Both the position numbers and the translations under genes were made by a program. A stretch of DNA of 64,000 nucleotides from assembly GCF_001543205.1 (NCBI RefSeq), contig NZ_CP014162.1, positions 62,001 to 126,000 on the forward strand, read 5' to 3'. Below are positions 17,204 through 25,931 of the stretch, piece after piece (the first letter of the stretch is position 1; every line of letters starts with the position of its first letter). Below the pieces are notes generated by a model, which worked only from the letters and a program-made list of their open reading frames with translations, was not told the origin of the DNA and did no database searches. The DNA is from Aerococcus urinaeequi (GTDB lineage: Bacteria; Bacillota; Bacilli; Lactobacillales; Aerococcaceae).

Positions 17204-19540
17204 TTAATCAGCGCGCAAGGCTTCAGCGGCGTCTTTCTTCGCTGCCATCCGGGCTGGAATATGACCACCAATAACTGTTAATACAGTTGAAATGATCAAT
17301 AAGACGACTGCATGTACTGGGTCTAAAATGGCTACATTTTTAAGGTCTGTTAAGGATTCAATCAGTATATTGATTGGGAATGTTAATAAGTAAGCAGTCC
17401 CGACACCAATTAAGCCAGAAAGTACACCTAGAATTAAAGTCTCAGAGTCAAATACACGGGTGATGTCTTTTTTTCGAGCACCTAAGGCTTTAAGGACACC
17501 TATTTCTTTAGTACGTTCAAGGACTGATGTATAGGTGATAATCCCAATCATAATCATCGAAGTCACTAACGAGATACCGGCAAAGGCAACTAGAACGTAA
17601 GTTGTTGCGTCCATAATACCGCCAGTTAATTCAGTCATGGTACCCGCTAAATCTGTATAAAGGATCTTCTCATCTTCAGATTTTCCTTCGTTGTATGCAT
17701 CTAAATAGGCAAGAACATCATCTTTCGTTTCAAAGTTTTTAGGGTAAATCATGATAGATGACGGGATTGCGTTAGCGCCAAGTGCAGTTAAGACTTGTTC
17801 TTTACCAGCTTCATCTAAACTTTCGCCTGTAAGAACTGAACTGTCGCTATCATTTTGTGCTTGAACGATAGCTGAATTTTGATTATTTTCAATCACTGTT
17901 TCAGTCAAAGCGTTTGAATAGTTGATCCCTTCAGTTAAGATCGCCATAGTGGCATCTTCTTTTGGCCGGATAACAGCTGATACGCGTAATGTCTGATTGT
18001 TCTCGTTATCGTAAACAGCATTTAAATCTTGGTTTGGCATGTATGTACCAGTTGGTAATTCTTGATAGTAAGCGTCGTTTGAAGCGACCACTACTTGGTT
18101 ACCGACGATGTCTTCAAAGGTAATTTCGTCGCCATTTTCATAGTCGAATCCTAGATTATTCAAGGCATTTAAGTTGACCTTGTTGTATTCGTCAACTACT
18201 AGGACAATATCCGTTTCTTCAGATGGTAATTCTCCTGCAAGCACGTCGTAGTTTTCCGTTAAAAAGGCATTCTCATCGCCAGAGGTAGCCTCCGGGAAGG
18301 TGGAAGCCCCCATACCTGATGATGTCGCATAGAAACTTTGGACGTCACCAGTAGCTGAATCTTGAGCATAATTAGAAAAGGCAACTTGCTCAACTTCCCC
18401 ATCTACATCGCGTAAAAGGTTCAACTGGGCAGAATAAGTATAGTTTAAAGCCTCAGTTAAGGCTGGGTCGATGTCTTCCACGTACTCAACTAAATCAGTG
18501 GTAATGTCATTCTCATGTTGACCAGCTGAAGCTGGGTCTTCGTTGGCAATCACGGTATTGCCATCTGGGTATTCCGTTTCTTCTTCAGTTGATAGCGTGA
18601 AATTAGAGGCATCTTGAGCGACTTGTGATATGGTTACCGGGAATTGAGCACTCGTTTCGGCCTGTGTTGAATCAATTTGCTTTTGAAAACCGTTTGATAG
18701 AGATAGGACAACCGCAATTGAAATAATCCCAATACTTGAAGCGAAGGACGTGATAAAGGTTCGCCCTTTTTTGGTCATAATATTTTTGAAGGATAGGTTT
18801 AAAGCGGTTAAATAAGACATACCAGTACGGCGCATATCCAGGACTGCATCCGCATCCTCGTTGTCGTATGGATTTGAATCGTTAACCACTTCACCATCTT
18901 TAAAATTGATGATACGGTTGGCGTATTGGTGGGCTAATTCGCTATCATGGGTAACCATTATAACGAGTTTTTCATTGGCTAACTCTTGAATCAAGCCCAT
19001 AATTTGTTGGCCTGTTTCAGAATCCAAAGCCCCTGTTGGCTCATCACATAATAGGACATCCGGATCATTGGCTAAGGCACGCGCAATAGCTACACGTTGC
19101 ATTTGTCCACCTGATAATTGGTTGGGTTGCTTGTGCAAATGTTCCTCTAAGCCCACACGTATCAAGGCGTTTTTCGCTTTTTCCCGTTTCTCTTCTTTCG
19201 CCACACCAGATAAAGTCATCCCTAACTCCACGTTGGATAAGACATCTAAATGGCTGATGATATTATATGACTGGAAAACGAATCCGATTGAATTATTCCT
19301 GTAAGCGTCCCAATCTAGGTCTTTGAAGTTTTTAGTTGACTGGCCGTTGATCACCATGTCACCAGAGTCATACTGGTCTAAACCACCAATCACATTTAAA
19401 AGTGTCGTTTTCCCTGAACCTGAAGGCCCTAAGATAGCAACGAATTCTTGTTTTCTAAAAGCCAACGATACATCATTTAAGGCATGCGTAATCGTATCGC
19501 CCACTTCATACGTTTTCTTGAGATTTTTTAATTCAAGCAT
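17204..19540 (-). CDS. MacB-like ABC transporter, fused ATPase and FtsX-type permease
   Basis: 778 residues. The N-terminal ATPase (1-225) has Walker [10 protein letters not shown] at 38-46, signature [15 protein letters not shown] and Walker [14 protein letters not shown]. The first membrane span is near 265-285, then a large extracellular domain of about 350 residues, then three spans (roughly 650-675, 700-725, 740-765) in FtsX-like sequence. ATPase plus permease in one chain with four spans is MacB architecture. Such transporters usually expel or sense peptides, antibiotics or envelope compounds. It is divergent from a TetR regulator at 19702, with a candidate operator in the shared region. 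Confidence 0.9.
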   Translation of the reverse strand: MLELKNLKKTYEVGDTITHALNDVSLAFRKQEFVAILGPSGSGKTTLLNVIGGLDQYDSGDMVINGQSTKNFKDLDWDAYRNNSIGFVFQSYNIISHLDVLSNVELGMTLSGVAKEEKREKAKNALIRVGLEEHLHKQPNQLSGGQMQRVAIARALANDPDVLLCDEPTGALDSETGQQIMGLIQELANEKLVIMVTHDSELAHQYANRIINFKDGEVVNDSNPYDNEDADAVLDMRRTGMSYLTALNLSFKNIMTKKGRTFITSFASSIGIISIAVVLSLSNGFQKQIDSTQAETSAQFPVTISQVAQDASNFTLSTEEETEYPDGNTVIANEDPASAGQHENDITTDLVEYVEDIDPALTEALNYTYSAQLNLLRDVDGEVEQVAFSNYAQDSATGDVQSFYATSSGMGASTFPEATSGDENAFLTENYDVLAGELPSEETDIVLVVDEYNKVNLNALNNLGFDYENGDEITFEDIVGNQVVVASNDAYYQELPTGTYMPNQDLNAVYDNENNQTLRVSAVIRPKEDATMAILTEGINYSNALTETVIENNQNSAIVQAQNDSDSSVLTGESLDEAGKEQVLTALGANAIPSSIMIYPKNFETKDDVLAYLDAYNEGKSEDEKILYTDLAGTMTELTGGIMDATTYVLVAFAGISLVTSMIMIGIITYTSVLERTKEIGVLKALGARKKDITRVFDSETLILGVLSGLIGVGTAYLLTFPINILIESLTDLKNVAILDPVHAVVLLIISTVLTVIGGHIPARMAAKKDAAEALRAD

Positions 19541-19611
19541 TTATATAAGACTCCTTTTATTTTTACTGCTTTAATAGCTTATAGTATATTCATTTTCATG
19601 GCTAGCACAAA

Positions 19612-19630
19612 ATAGGACAAAGTGTCTTAT
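19612..19630. promoter_or_regulatory. Candidate TetR-family operator
   Basis: ATAGGACA-AAG-TGTCTTAT has 8-base arms matching at 7 of 8 positions around a 3-base centre. It lies in the 161-base region between the divergent ABC transporter and TetR genes, next to possible promoter elements of both. Confidence 0.6.
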
Positions 19631-19701
19631 TGTATAAAAGTTTGATAACATTGCAATAGCACAAGTATATTTTACCCTAAAAATTAGCAAAGGACGAACA
19701 A

Positions 19702-20238
19702 ATGACTATAAGCAATAAATCATTACACACACGTGAAAACATCAAATCATCCCTTCTAACATTAATGGAAGACCAACCCTTCACCACCATCACCATTCAA
19801 GATATTGTCAAAGAAGCTGGCCTAAACCGGTCATCCTTCTACCGTTATTTTGATGATAAATACGCCGTGGTAGAAGAAATCGAAAATGAAATTATCGAAA
19901 ATTTAGAAAACGAGGCCATTGGTCAAGTTGAAGAGTTGTTCGGTCAAACAAGTAAATACGAAGTGCTTTTTCATATTTTGAACAAATTTTCCAAAGAAAC
20001 AACCCGGTCAAGCATCCTTTTGGGTGAAAATGGCGACCCTTCTTTCGTCCATAAAATGACCAAGTCGGTTAAAGAAAATTTCCCTACCGGTGTGAGACAA
20101 ATGCAAATCCCTAGCAAATATGATGAATTAGCCAATGATTTGAAGGCCTCGGCCGTGATCAATTTCTTGGCTAAATTTGAAGAGTACAATAAGAAATATA
20201 CTCTTGAAGAAATTGCCTACTTCTTTTCATTGATGTAG
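19702..20238 (+). CDS. TetR/AcrR family transcriptional regulator
   Basis: 178 residues. The N-terminal helix-turn-helix is FTTITIQDIVKEAGLNRSSF followed by YRYFDDKYAVVEEI, a typical TetR_N domain. The C-terminal ligand domain, about 120 residues, is not recognised in detail. The ATG at 19702 has AAAGGA about 7 bases upstream. It faces away from the MacB-like transporter gene, the usual layout for a local repressor of efflux. The palindrome at 19612 is a plausible shared operator. It ends at a bidirectional terminator. Confidence 0.9.
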   Translation: MTISNKSLHTRENIKSSLLTLMEDQPFTTITIQDIVKEAGLNRSSFYRYFDDKYAVVEEIENEIIENLENEAIGQVEELFGQTSKYEVLFHILNKFSKETTRSSILLGENGDPSFVHKMTKSVKENFPTGVRQMQIPSKYDELANDLKASAVINFLAKFEEYNKKYTLEEIAYFFSLM

Positions 20239-20263
20239 CAATTTAGCAACTATTGCATACTAA

Positions 20264-20314
20264 AAAACTGGACCTCTTAAAGCCGCATATTTGGCTAAGA
20301 GATCCAGTTCTTTA
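20264..20314. terminator. Bidirectional terminator between tetR-like and gcvH-like genes
   Basis: AAAACTGGACCTCTTA pairs with TAAGAGATCCAGTTCTTT around a loop that contains AGCC/GGCT. A and T runs are present on opposite sides. Confidence 0.85.
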
Positions 20315-20321
20315 TGTTCAT

Positions 20322-20681
20322 TTAGTTTTCAATCGGTTGATCTTCAGATAAAAAATCAGCCCACTTGATTGCTTGATTGCTTTTTGCGACTACTAACCAT
20401 TTAAAGCTTTCATCATCTTCATTCAGCAATTCAGGTTGGTCCGTTAATGATTCATTTTTTGAAACAATATCTGCTGAGATTGGTGCTAGCATGTCTGTGA
20501 CAGCTTTAGAACCTTCAACTGAGAAAAATGGCTCACCCGAAACTAGCTCACGATCATTGAAGAAGGCGAAGTAAGAAACCTCACCGACTGCATCTGACCC
20601 ATAAGCAGAAAGGCCGATACGAACTGTGCCGTCAGCTTGCTCTTCAAGGTACAAGCCCTCTTTACTATAAACTTTATGCAT
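20322..20681 (-). CDS. GcvH-like lipoyl-domain protein
   Basis: 119 residues from the ATG at 20681; the GTG three codons upstream lies inside the ribosome site AGAGGTGA. The sequence follows the glycine-cleavage H protein: RIGLSAYGSDAVGEVSYF, then SVEGSKAVTDMLAPISADIV with candidate lipoyl Lys59. No gcvP or gcvT gene is in the window. In Firmicutes lacking glycine cleavage, lone GcvH proteins can act as lipoyl relays, so that role is possible. It may be co-transcribed with rodA upstream, as the gap is only 28 bases. Confidence 0.8.
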   Translation of the reverse strand: MHKVYSKEGLYLEEQADGTVRIGLSAYGSDAVGEVSYFAFFNDRELVSGEPFFSVEGSKAVTDMLAPISADIVSKNESLTDQPELLNEDDESFKWLVVAKSNQAIKWADFLSEDQPIEN

Positions 20682-20709
20682 ACAATTCACCTCTAAAATT
20701 ATTCAAAAA

Positions 20710-21999
20710 TTAGGTTAGTTTATCAATCAAATTTTGTGGGATTAAACGGTTGACCCAGCGAATTGCTTTCACAACCGGATTCTTGCTTAAGTGCTCATCA
20801 TCCAAGCCCTCATTGTATTTGATTGACAGTATTAAACCAATACTCAACATACTAGTGATTAAGGCAGTACCACCCGCCGAAATTAGCGGTAATGGAATAC
20901 CTGTCAGCGGTAAAAGCCCGATGGACATCCCAATATTTTCGACGATATGGAAGGTGAACATCATGACTACCCCTGAAACCATTGACGCATAGAAGGCGTC
21001 GTGGGCTCTAAAGGCCACTGAAATCATTTGGAATATTAAGATGAAGTATAATAAGACGACAAAACTTGACCCTAGGAAACCAAAGTTTTCACCGATAGTA
21101 GAGAAAATCATATCCGACTCTCGAACTGGGACGTGAACTTGGAATTGACCAAGCCCTTTTCCAAGAATGCCCCCAGAACCGATGGCCTTCAAACTTTGTG
21201 CTAGTTGGTAAGACTCATTGGCCGAATTACCGAAAGGGTTTAACCATGAATCGATACGGGCGAATTGGTAGTCTTGGAAACCTAATGCATATAGTAAATC
21301 GCGTTGGTAAACCACTAAGATGATTAATACTAAGGCGATAACCGCAAATGATAGGAATGCCGGCAAAATAATATACCAGGTGATTCCTGACACGAATATG
21401 ACACCGATAAACATCATCAAGAATACCAGGGTTGTCCCCAAGTCATTCTGCGCAATGATTAAAGCAACCGGCGGGATGGTCCATAACGTAATTTTCAATA
21501 AAAATCGACCATCAAATTTAACCCGTTCCATCATGTCCATGTCCTCAACACCAAGACGACGACCTTCATCATTGTAGCCTTGAACTAAATAAGCCATCAT
21601 GATGATATAGGCAACCTTCATTAGTTCGGATGGTTGAAGGGATAAAGGTCCAATGGTAATCCATGAATGCGCCCCATTGGTCACGGCCAATTCACGGTCA
21701 TAGAAAATCAATACTAATACGAGTAAAACTAGCCCTAATCCGTATGCTACCGGCGCAAAGTGATACAAGGTTTCCCGGTCAAGCTGCATCACAACAGCTG
21801 CCGCTAAAGCCCCGACCGCAAACCAAGCTATTTGCATAATAGTTTGGGAATAAGAACCTGAATCATATTGTAAATATGTCGTTGAAAAAATAGTCACGAT
21901 ACTCACTAAAGCTAACAACATGACGCATATGACGATAGTGATATCAACTCTACTCGTTGGTTTCTTCTTTAATCGCCGATTTGACGAACGTTTTTCCAA
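20710..21999 (-). CDS. rodA: Rod-shape peptidoglycan polymerase RodA (SEDS family)
   Basis: 429 residues with about ten membrane spans. Family signatures include GAHSWITIGPLSLQPSELMK, then QNDLGTTLVFLMMF, and near the C-terminus LPLTGIPLPLISAGGTALI. RodA polymerises glycan strands from lipid II with a class B PBP partner, at the outer face of the membrane. FtsW is the alternative paralogue. The N-terminal basic tail and the overall sequence favour RodA. It follows the BrkB-family gene by 14 bases, suggesting an operon. Confidence 0.88.
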   Translation of the reverse strand: MEKRSSNRRLKKKPTSRVDITIVICVMLLALVSIVTIFSTTYLQYDSGSYSQTIMQIAWFAVGALAAAVVMQLDRETLYHFAPVAYGLGLVLLVLVLIFYDRELAVTNGAHSWITIGPLSLQPSELMKVAYIIMMAYLVQGYNDEGRRLGVEDMDMMERVKFDGRFLLKITLWTIPPVALIIAQNDLGTTLVFLMMFIGVIFVSGITWYIILPAFLSFAVIALVLIILVVYQRDLLYALGFQDYQFARIDSWLNPFGNSANESYQLAQSLKAIGSGGILGKGLGQFQVHVPVRESDMIFSTIGENFGFLGSSFVVLLYFILIFQMISVAFRAHDAFYASMVSGVVMMFTFHIVENIGMSIGLLPLTGIPLPLISAGGTALITSMLSIGLILSIKYNEGLDDEHLSKNPVVKAIRWVNRLIPQNLIDKLT

Positions 22000-22013
22000 A
22001 ATAATGCGCCCCT

Positions 22014-23003
22014 TTAATCTCTATTTCCTTGTGGTCGCGCAGGATTATCTGCAATAATGATGTCTCCTGGTTGACGCTTTAATGTACCTAATGCGATCGT
22101 CTTTTTATCCATAAAAGGGAAACTCGCAGATGTTGTTGTATGGTAATTTGGACTCGAATCGATAAACTCTTCCACATTGTTTAAACGGTAAATAATATGG
22201 TTAATCATGGCACCTGCAATCAGCACGAGAGATGTTAACCAAAGGTAGATCATTAATACAATGAATACCCCAATAGTCCCGTTTGAAACTGACGAACCAC
22301 CAAAATTATTCACATAAAATGAAAATCCACCCGACAGAACAGCTGAAAGCAGTGTTGCTACAATCGCTCCTGGTACCGCGAACTTAATCGGATACTTGTG
22401 ATGCGGAATGAATTGGTAGATAAAAGTAAATACCATAATCAAAACAAGCAATAGTATTGGCCATTTTACACTGGTAAAAATACCAAACAATTGCATCGGC
22501 ACGTCTATAAATTGGTTTACCGCTTCTAAAAGTGTCTGTCCAAATACAAAAAGAACACTCAAAGCTACCGCAAACAAGACTAATACAAAGGCAATGGCAA
22601 ATGAAAACAGCCTAGAAACGATAAAGTTTGGCTTGTCTGTGATGCCGTAAGTTCGGTTTAAAATATTTTGCACTGTTCCAAAAGCAGTAGACCCTGACCA
22701 TAGAATTAATATGAAGGAAACTGAAAGCGCACCTGTAGTGTCTGATGTTAGGTAAGACTCCAAAGTAGGCACAATAATAGGCTCCACCTGGTCAGGCAAT
22801 AACGTTTCAAGTAGTCCAACAACTGAATCCGGATCAAACGGTAACATCGGAATTATATTGGCAATCATCATTAATAGTGGAAACAGAGATAGTAGAAAGT
22901 AATAAGACATTTCTGCAGCACTACCAGCGATATTGGCCTGATTAACCGAGGCTAAGGTCATTGGAATAATACGATCTTTCAATTTTTCTTTCACTCTTGC
23001 CAC
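22014..23003 (-). CDS. YihY/BrkB family membrane protein
   Basis: 329 residues with six or so membrane spans. The start of the family domain reads AAEMSYYFLLSLFPLLMMIA and the core contains ILWSGSTAFGTVQNILNRTYG. Late in the domain are FSFYVNNFGGSSVSNGTIG and the final span. The function of the family is unsettled; it was once annotated as ribonuclease BN. The last 50 residues are soluble and carry a Pro/Asp-rich tail. It is the likely first gene of a unit with rodA and the GcvH-like gene. Confidence 0.88.
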   Translation of the reverse strand: MARVKEKLKDRIIPMTLASVNQANIAGSAAEMSYYFLLSLFPLLMMIANIIPMLPFDPDSVVGLLETLLPDQVEPIIVPTLESYLTSDTTGALSVSFILILWSGSTAFGTVQNILNRTYGITDKPNFIVSRLFSFAIAFVLVLFAVALSVLFVFGQTLLEAVNQFIDVPMQLFGIFTSVKWPILLLVLIMVFTFIYQFIPHHKYPIKFAVPGAIVATLLSAVLSGGFSFYVNNFGGSSVSNGTIGVFIVLMIYLWLTSLVLIAGAMINHIIYRLNNVEEFIDSSPNYHTTTSASFPFMDKKTIALGTLKRQPGDIIIADNPARPQGNRD

Positions 23004-23073
23004 CTCACTTCTTTACTCTTAATACTACTTAATTTAGGGGTATTTAACAAGTTTTCTTCCTGATTTAAAGCAA

Positions 23074-23135
23074 ATAAAAAACTGGTGGTTGAAATCGAAT
23101 GCTATATACCCTTTAGCATCAATTAAAATCACCAG
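23074..23135 (-). terminator. Terminator of the Ser/Glu-rich lipoprotein gene
   Basis: On the minus strand CTGGTGATTTTAATTG... pairs with its imperfect complement ending CAACCACCAG (23082-23135), and TTTTTTATTTG follows. Confidence 0.7.
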
Positions 23136-23166
23136 CCTTAAATTTATTTGTATGCACTAAGCGATT

Positions 23167-23895
23167 CTATTGTCCCGTATTTTGCCAAGTACCACTCACA
23201 ACATCCATCACCATTAAAGTACCTGAATAAGCATCATAACGGTAAGTTGCAATCAGGTTTGTATGTCCTTGTCCATCAGGAGATTGACGGTAAACATCTA
23301 CTTGTGCTAAATCTTCATTTACCAATGTTGGTAAGAAGAAATATTCGTCAGATTGGTATGCACCTTGAGAATGTGCAGAAATTAAAGGTGCTGCTTCAGC
23401 CAATAATTCACGCGCACGTGTATTATCGAAAGCCCCTTGGTTACCTTCTGGTTGACTAGAACTTGCGTAAGTCCCTTGATCTTCCACTTCGCTAGATGGT
23501 ACTACTTCTGTAGACGGTGAAGTTTTTTCAGCTTCTGCTGCAATGATAGAAGATTCAATCTCTTCAGTCGTCATCGCTTGCGCAGTTGCAGCTTCACTCG
23601 CTACCGATGAATCCGCCACAACTTCTTCCGAAGATTGTGTTGTTTCATCAGTTGACGCTGTAGTATCTTCGCTTGATGCTTCTGAATCAGCATCCGCAGA
23701 CACATTACTTGAAGATGTACTGTCAGATTCTACCACATTTAAAGAAGCACTCTCAGACGATATTGAAGAAGATGCACTCTCTTCACTTGACGACGTTTCA
23801 TCTGAATACATACCCAATGCAGAATCGACATTGTCACAAGCCGCTAATGATAAAGCTAATAAAGAAATACCTAATAATGAATATACTTTTTTCAT
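23167..23895 (-). CDS. Ser/Glu-rich lipoprotein of unknown function
   Basis: 242 residues from the ATG at 23895, which follows GGGAGGTAGG; the longer frame to 23910 includes that site. A signal peptide ends in LSLAAC with Cys20. Residues 35-145 are low-complexity Ser/Glu/Ala/Thr, a likely spacer through the cell wall. A small C-terminal domain (about 155-242) contains YQSDEYFFLPTLVNEDLAQV and RYDAYSGTLMVMDVVSGTW, which I do not recognise. It should be lipid-anchored outside the cell. The repetitive segment gives long shadow frames on the other strand. Confidence 0.8.
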   Translation of the reverse strand: MKKVYSLLGISLLALSLAACDNVDSALGMYSDETSSSEESASSSISSESASLNVVESDSTSSSNVSADADSEASSEDTTASTDETTQSSEEVVADSSVASEAATAQAMTTEEIESSIIAAEAEKTSPSTEVVPSSEVEDQGTYASSSQPEGNQGAFDNTRARELLAEAAPLISAHSQGAYQSDEYFFLPTLVNEDLAQVDVYRQSPDGQGHTNLIATYRYDAYSGTLMVMDVVSGTWQNTGQ

Positions 23896-24006
23896 GGTCC
23901 TACCTCCCATTTATCTTATAACTATTTTATCATAACAAATCAAATTGCAAGCCTTAAATGTCGTATCTTTACAAAACGTTAACTATTTCATGTATAGAAG
24001 ATTACA

Positions 24007-24046
24007 CTATAGTAAAATTTGGCCTGCCAGTACACTTTTACTATAG
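24007..24046. repeat. Perfect 11-bp inverted repeat
   Basis: CTATAGTAAAA (24007-24017) and TTTTACTATAG (24036-24046) flank an 18-base centre. No T-run follows, so it is not a normal terminator. It lies about 110 bases upstream of the lipoprotein gene and just outside the integrated element. Confidence 0.6.
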
Positions 24047-24224
24047 CAAACCACCCTGCATAGCCATATTGGTGAGACTAGGAAAATAAATAAAGATCTT
24101 AAAGTTAGATCTGATATTGGACTGTAGGATTGGTTGAGAATTCTGAAAATAGGTGTATTTTTAGGTAACTTTTATAATTTCACGAAAAAAAGAGCCCATA
24201 AAAAAGCCCGAAAATTGGTACAGT

Positions 24225-24286
24225 GCCCTTTTATTTAGTGTTAAGAGTGGGATTCGAACCCACGACCTACGGTTTAGAAGACCGTT
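24225..24286 (-). repeat. Left attachment site: displaced 3' half of tRNA-Arg
   Basis: These 62 bases are identical to 30190-30251, which is the 3' part of the intact tRNA-Arg(TCT) plus its downstream bases. Similarity continues leftward to about 24182 as a diverged copy of the tRNA terminator. To the right of 24286 the sequence departs from the tRNA. This is the displaced tRNA end expected after integration at a tRNA gene. Confidence 0.9.
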
Positions 24287-24325
24287 AATATGAAGTTCTA
24301 TACTAGACTGAACGACACTAAATAA
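24231..24325 (-). other. Chimeric tRNA-like fold at the left attachment site
   Basis: Read on the minus strand, the displaced tRNA half (intact anticodon arm with TCT and T arm) is preceded by element sequence that can form a D-arm-like stem GTTC...GAAC. The bases TTATTTAGTG and CACTAAATAA (24316-24325 and 24231-24240) can close the structure as a 10-bp stem in place of the normal acceptor. About 9 bases, not one, separate the D-like and anticodon stems. It is probably not a functional tRNA. Confidence 0.4.
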
Positions 24326-24420
24326 CTATAAATCAACAATCGTTATGTAAACGTGTGTGCCATATATAGCTGATTGCATCTTAATATCTGTCAACTTTTC
24401 GGTAACTTTTAAGCAGCAGA

Positions 24421-24717
24421 TTAAAATCTGTTGCTTTTTATTTCACCAATCGGAATAACACTTTCATATTCATCTTCAAACTCTTGTTCAATGTCTCGAC
24501 TGCCTTTATCCATCTCAAAAATGTATAAATTACAAAATACTGCTGCTACTGTGTAGGTGGTATAGACATCATTATTCAACTTGTAAATTGCATACGCTGA
24601 ACTATCATAGCACTCCGCTAACCAACTGTAATCCACGTTAGGCTTATAACCTAATGATTGCAACCACGCTGGCGTGCTAAAATCTTCGTCTACTGGTGTT
24701 GTTGAAATAAATTTCAT
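24421..24717 (-). CDS. Hypothetical protein, element cargo
   Basis: 98 residues from the ATG at 24717, with AAAGGTGG eight bases upstream. It begins MKFISTTPVDEDFSTPAWLQ. No signal peptide or membrane span is seen and I do not recognise the family. It is the gene closest to the left attachment site of the integrated element, where prophages often carry accessory genes. A bidirectional hairpin at 24759 separates it from the next gene. Confidence 0.65.
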   Translation of the reverse strand: MKFISTTPVDEDFSTPAWLQSLGYKPNVDYSWLAECYDSSAYAIYKLNNDVYTTYTVAAVFCNLYIFEMDKGSRDIEQEFEDEYESVIPIGEIKSNRF

Positions 24718-24758
24718 GTCTTTACCCACCTTTTATTGTGATGGCTGAATTATAGCAT

Positions 24759-24799
24759 AAAAAAAGCCCCTACCTCCGATTAAGGAAGTAAGGGCTTTT
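24759..24799. terminator. Bidirectional terminator inside the integrated element
   Basis: AAAAAAAGCCCCTACCTCC pairs with GGAAGTAAGGGCTTTT around GATTAA with two mismatches. A and T runs stand on opposite sides. Confidence 0.75.
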
Positions 24800-24900
24800 A
24801 ACGTGCTAAGTTGGGAGCAAAGCACATAAATAATATAACTTATGTTGGGTGAAAAGACAATCCCCCACCGGTTAGGGTGAAGGAGGTGAGATTAAAATAT

Positions 24901-25578
24901 CTATTTCACTAATGATAAAAAATCTCCTATACTAATTGAAGAATCTTTTAAATTATCAAAACACTCCCGCTTGTATTGTTTCGAATTTTCATAATGATAT
25001 CTAGACGGAATTGCTAAATGGTATATATCTATAAAAATTATATAAATAAAGTAATTTAATTCATAATTATCATCTATTTCAATATCATAAGCGACATAAA
25101 ATCGAACAGGAGATGATTTTTTAATCGTTCCGCTAGCATGCACTTTATATACTAGATCATTTTCAAAATAATCTTTAGACTTACCTACTTGGTCTAGTTC
25201 CATTAAGATTTTATGCAGTCTTTTATTTTTATGATAATCAAATTTTATATTGTTCATCTTTTCATATTTTAACATACGAAATTTTGACCTATTTACTCTT
25301 CTTAGATAATCTTTTGCATCGATAACAGTATTTCTGAAAACTGAATTCTCTACTTCAAAATCTGGAAGAAAATTTGTGAACTCTAATTCTTCAATTTTTT
25401 TAGATTCCAATACATGTTCATCCAAAAATTTCACTATTGCGTTTGGAACATCAAAGTCTGCCTTAAGATTATTCCTTGATAAATCCTTCTTAATTGGTTG
25501 CGTGTTTATGGTGTTTTCAAGATTAGATTTTGAAATGTCAGATTTCAATTGCCTAATATTATCACTAAAATCAACCAT
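24901..25578 (-). CDS. Unknown protein coupled to the phage holin
   Basis: 225 residues from the ATG at 25578, which overlaps the last 8 bases of the holin gene (ATGGTTGA), with GAGGAA about 10 bases upstream. The longer frame to 25626 lacks a good site. The protein is hydrophilic, rich in Asp, Lys and Asn. Its C-terminal half is more ordered, with VRFYVAYDIEIDDNYELNYF and then hydrophobic YIIFIDIYHLAIPSRYHYEN. No signal peptide or membrane anchor is clear. I do not recognise the family. Position after a holin, near the attachment site, fits a prophage accessory (morphon or conversion) gene. Confidence 0.7.
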   Translation of the reverse strand: MVDFSDNIRQLKSDISKSNLENTINTQPIKKDLSRNNLKADFDVPNAIVKFLDEHVLESKKIEELEFTNFLPDFEVENSVFRNTVIDAKDYLRRVNRSKFRMLKYEKMNNIKFDYHKNKRLHKILMELDQVGKSKDYFENDLVYKVHASGTIKKSSPVRFYVAYDIEIDDNYELNYFIYIIFIDIYHLAIPSRYHYENSKQYKRECFDNLKDSSISIGDFLSLVK

Positions 25579-25870
25579 TAACAGAATATTCCTCGATAAT
25601 TTGATCCTTGTCCATTTCATTTTCATGATGTTGTAAATATTTTAAAAACGGTGTTACACATAACACTAATAAAACTACTAGTAGATGCTTAATTACACCC
25701 AATAAACCTTTAGTACTATTAGCCTCCTTGTTAATAAATCCTTTGGCAATACCTGTCACAAGATCTAGCAAAACCAAAAATAAAAACACCCAATAAACCA
25801 GAGTGCTGCCTACATTTCTGTATTCAATCAATAATGTTTCGAGTTCAATCACTCTAAATAACATTTCCAT
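25571..25870 (-). CDS. Phage holin family protein (holin_4-like), short
   Basis: 99 residues from the ATG at 25870, preceded by AAAGGAAGTGG; the extra 16 codons upstream hold this site. The core VYWVFLFLVLLDLVTGIAKG followed by STKGLLGVIKHLLVVLLVLC matches the phage holin_4 (toxin secretion/lysis) pattern. It has two to three membrane spans. It is shorter than the usual 130-140 residues. Holins permeabilise the membrane at the end of a lytic cycle. No endolysin gene remains in the element, so lysis is unlikely now. It is translationally coupled to the next gene. Confidence 0.75.
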   Translation of the reverse strand: MEMLFRVIELETLLIEYRNVGSTLVYWVFLFLVLLDLVTGIAKGFINKEANSTKGLLGVIKHLLVVLLVLCVTPFLKYLQHHENEMDKDQIIEEYSVNG

Positions 25871-25931
25871 TTTCCACTTCCTTTCAATTTTGGGTAACAA
25901 AAAAAAGCTTAACTCCACAGTTAAGCTAACT

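Noticed and set aside
23543-23935. Long open frames antisense to the lipoprotein gene
   Set aside because: They arise from the repetitive Ser/Glu codons of the real gene and have no ribosome site or sensible protein features.
24740-24900. Type I toxin-antitoxin locus near the bidirectional hairpin
   Set aside because: The hairpin and GGAGG-like sequence are suggestive, but no short hydrophobic toxin frame of the Fst or holin-like kind was found on either strand.
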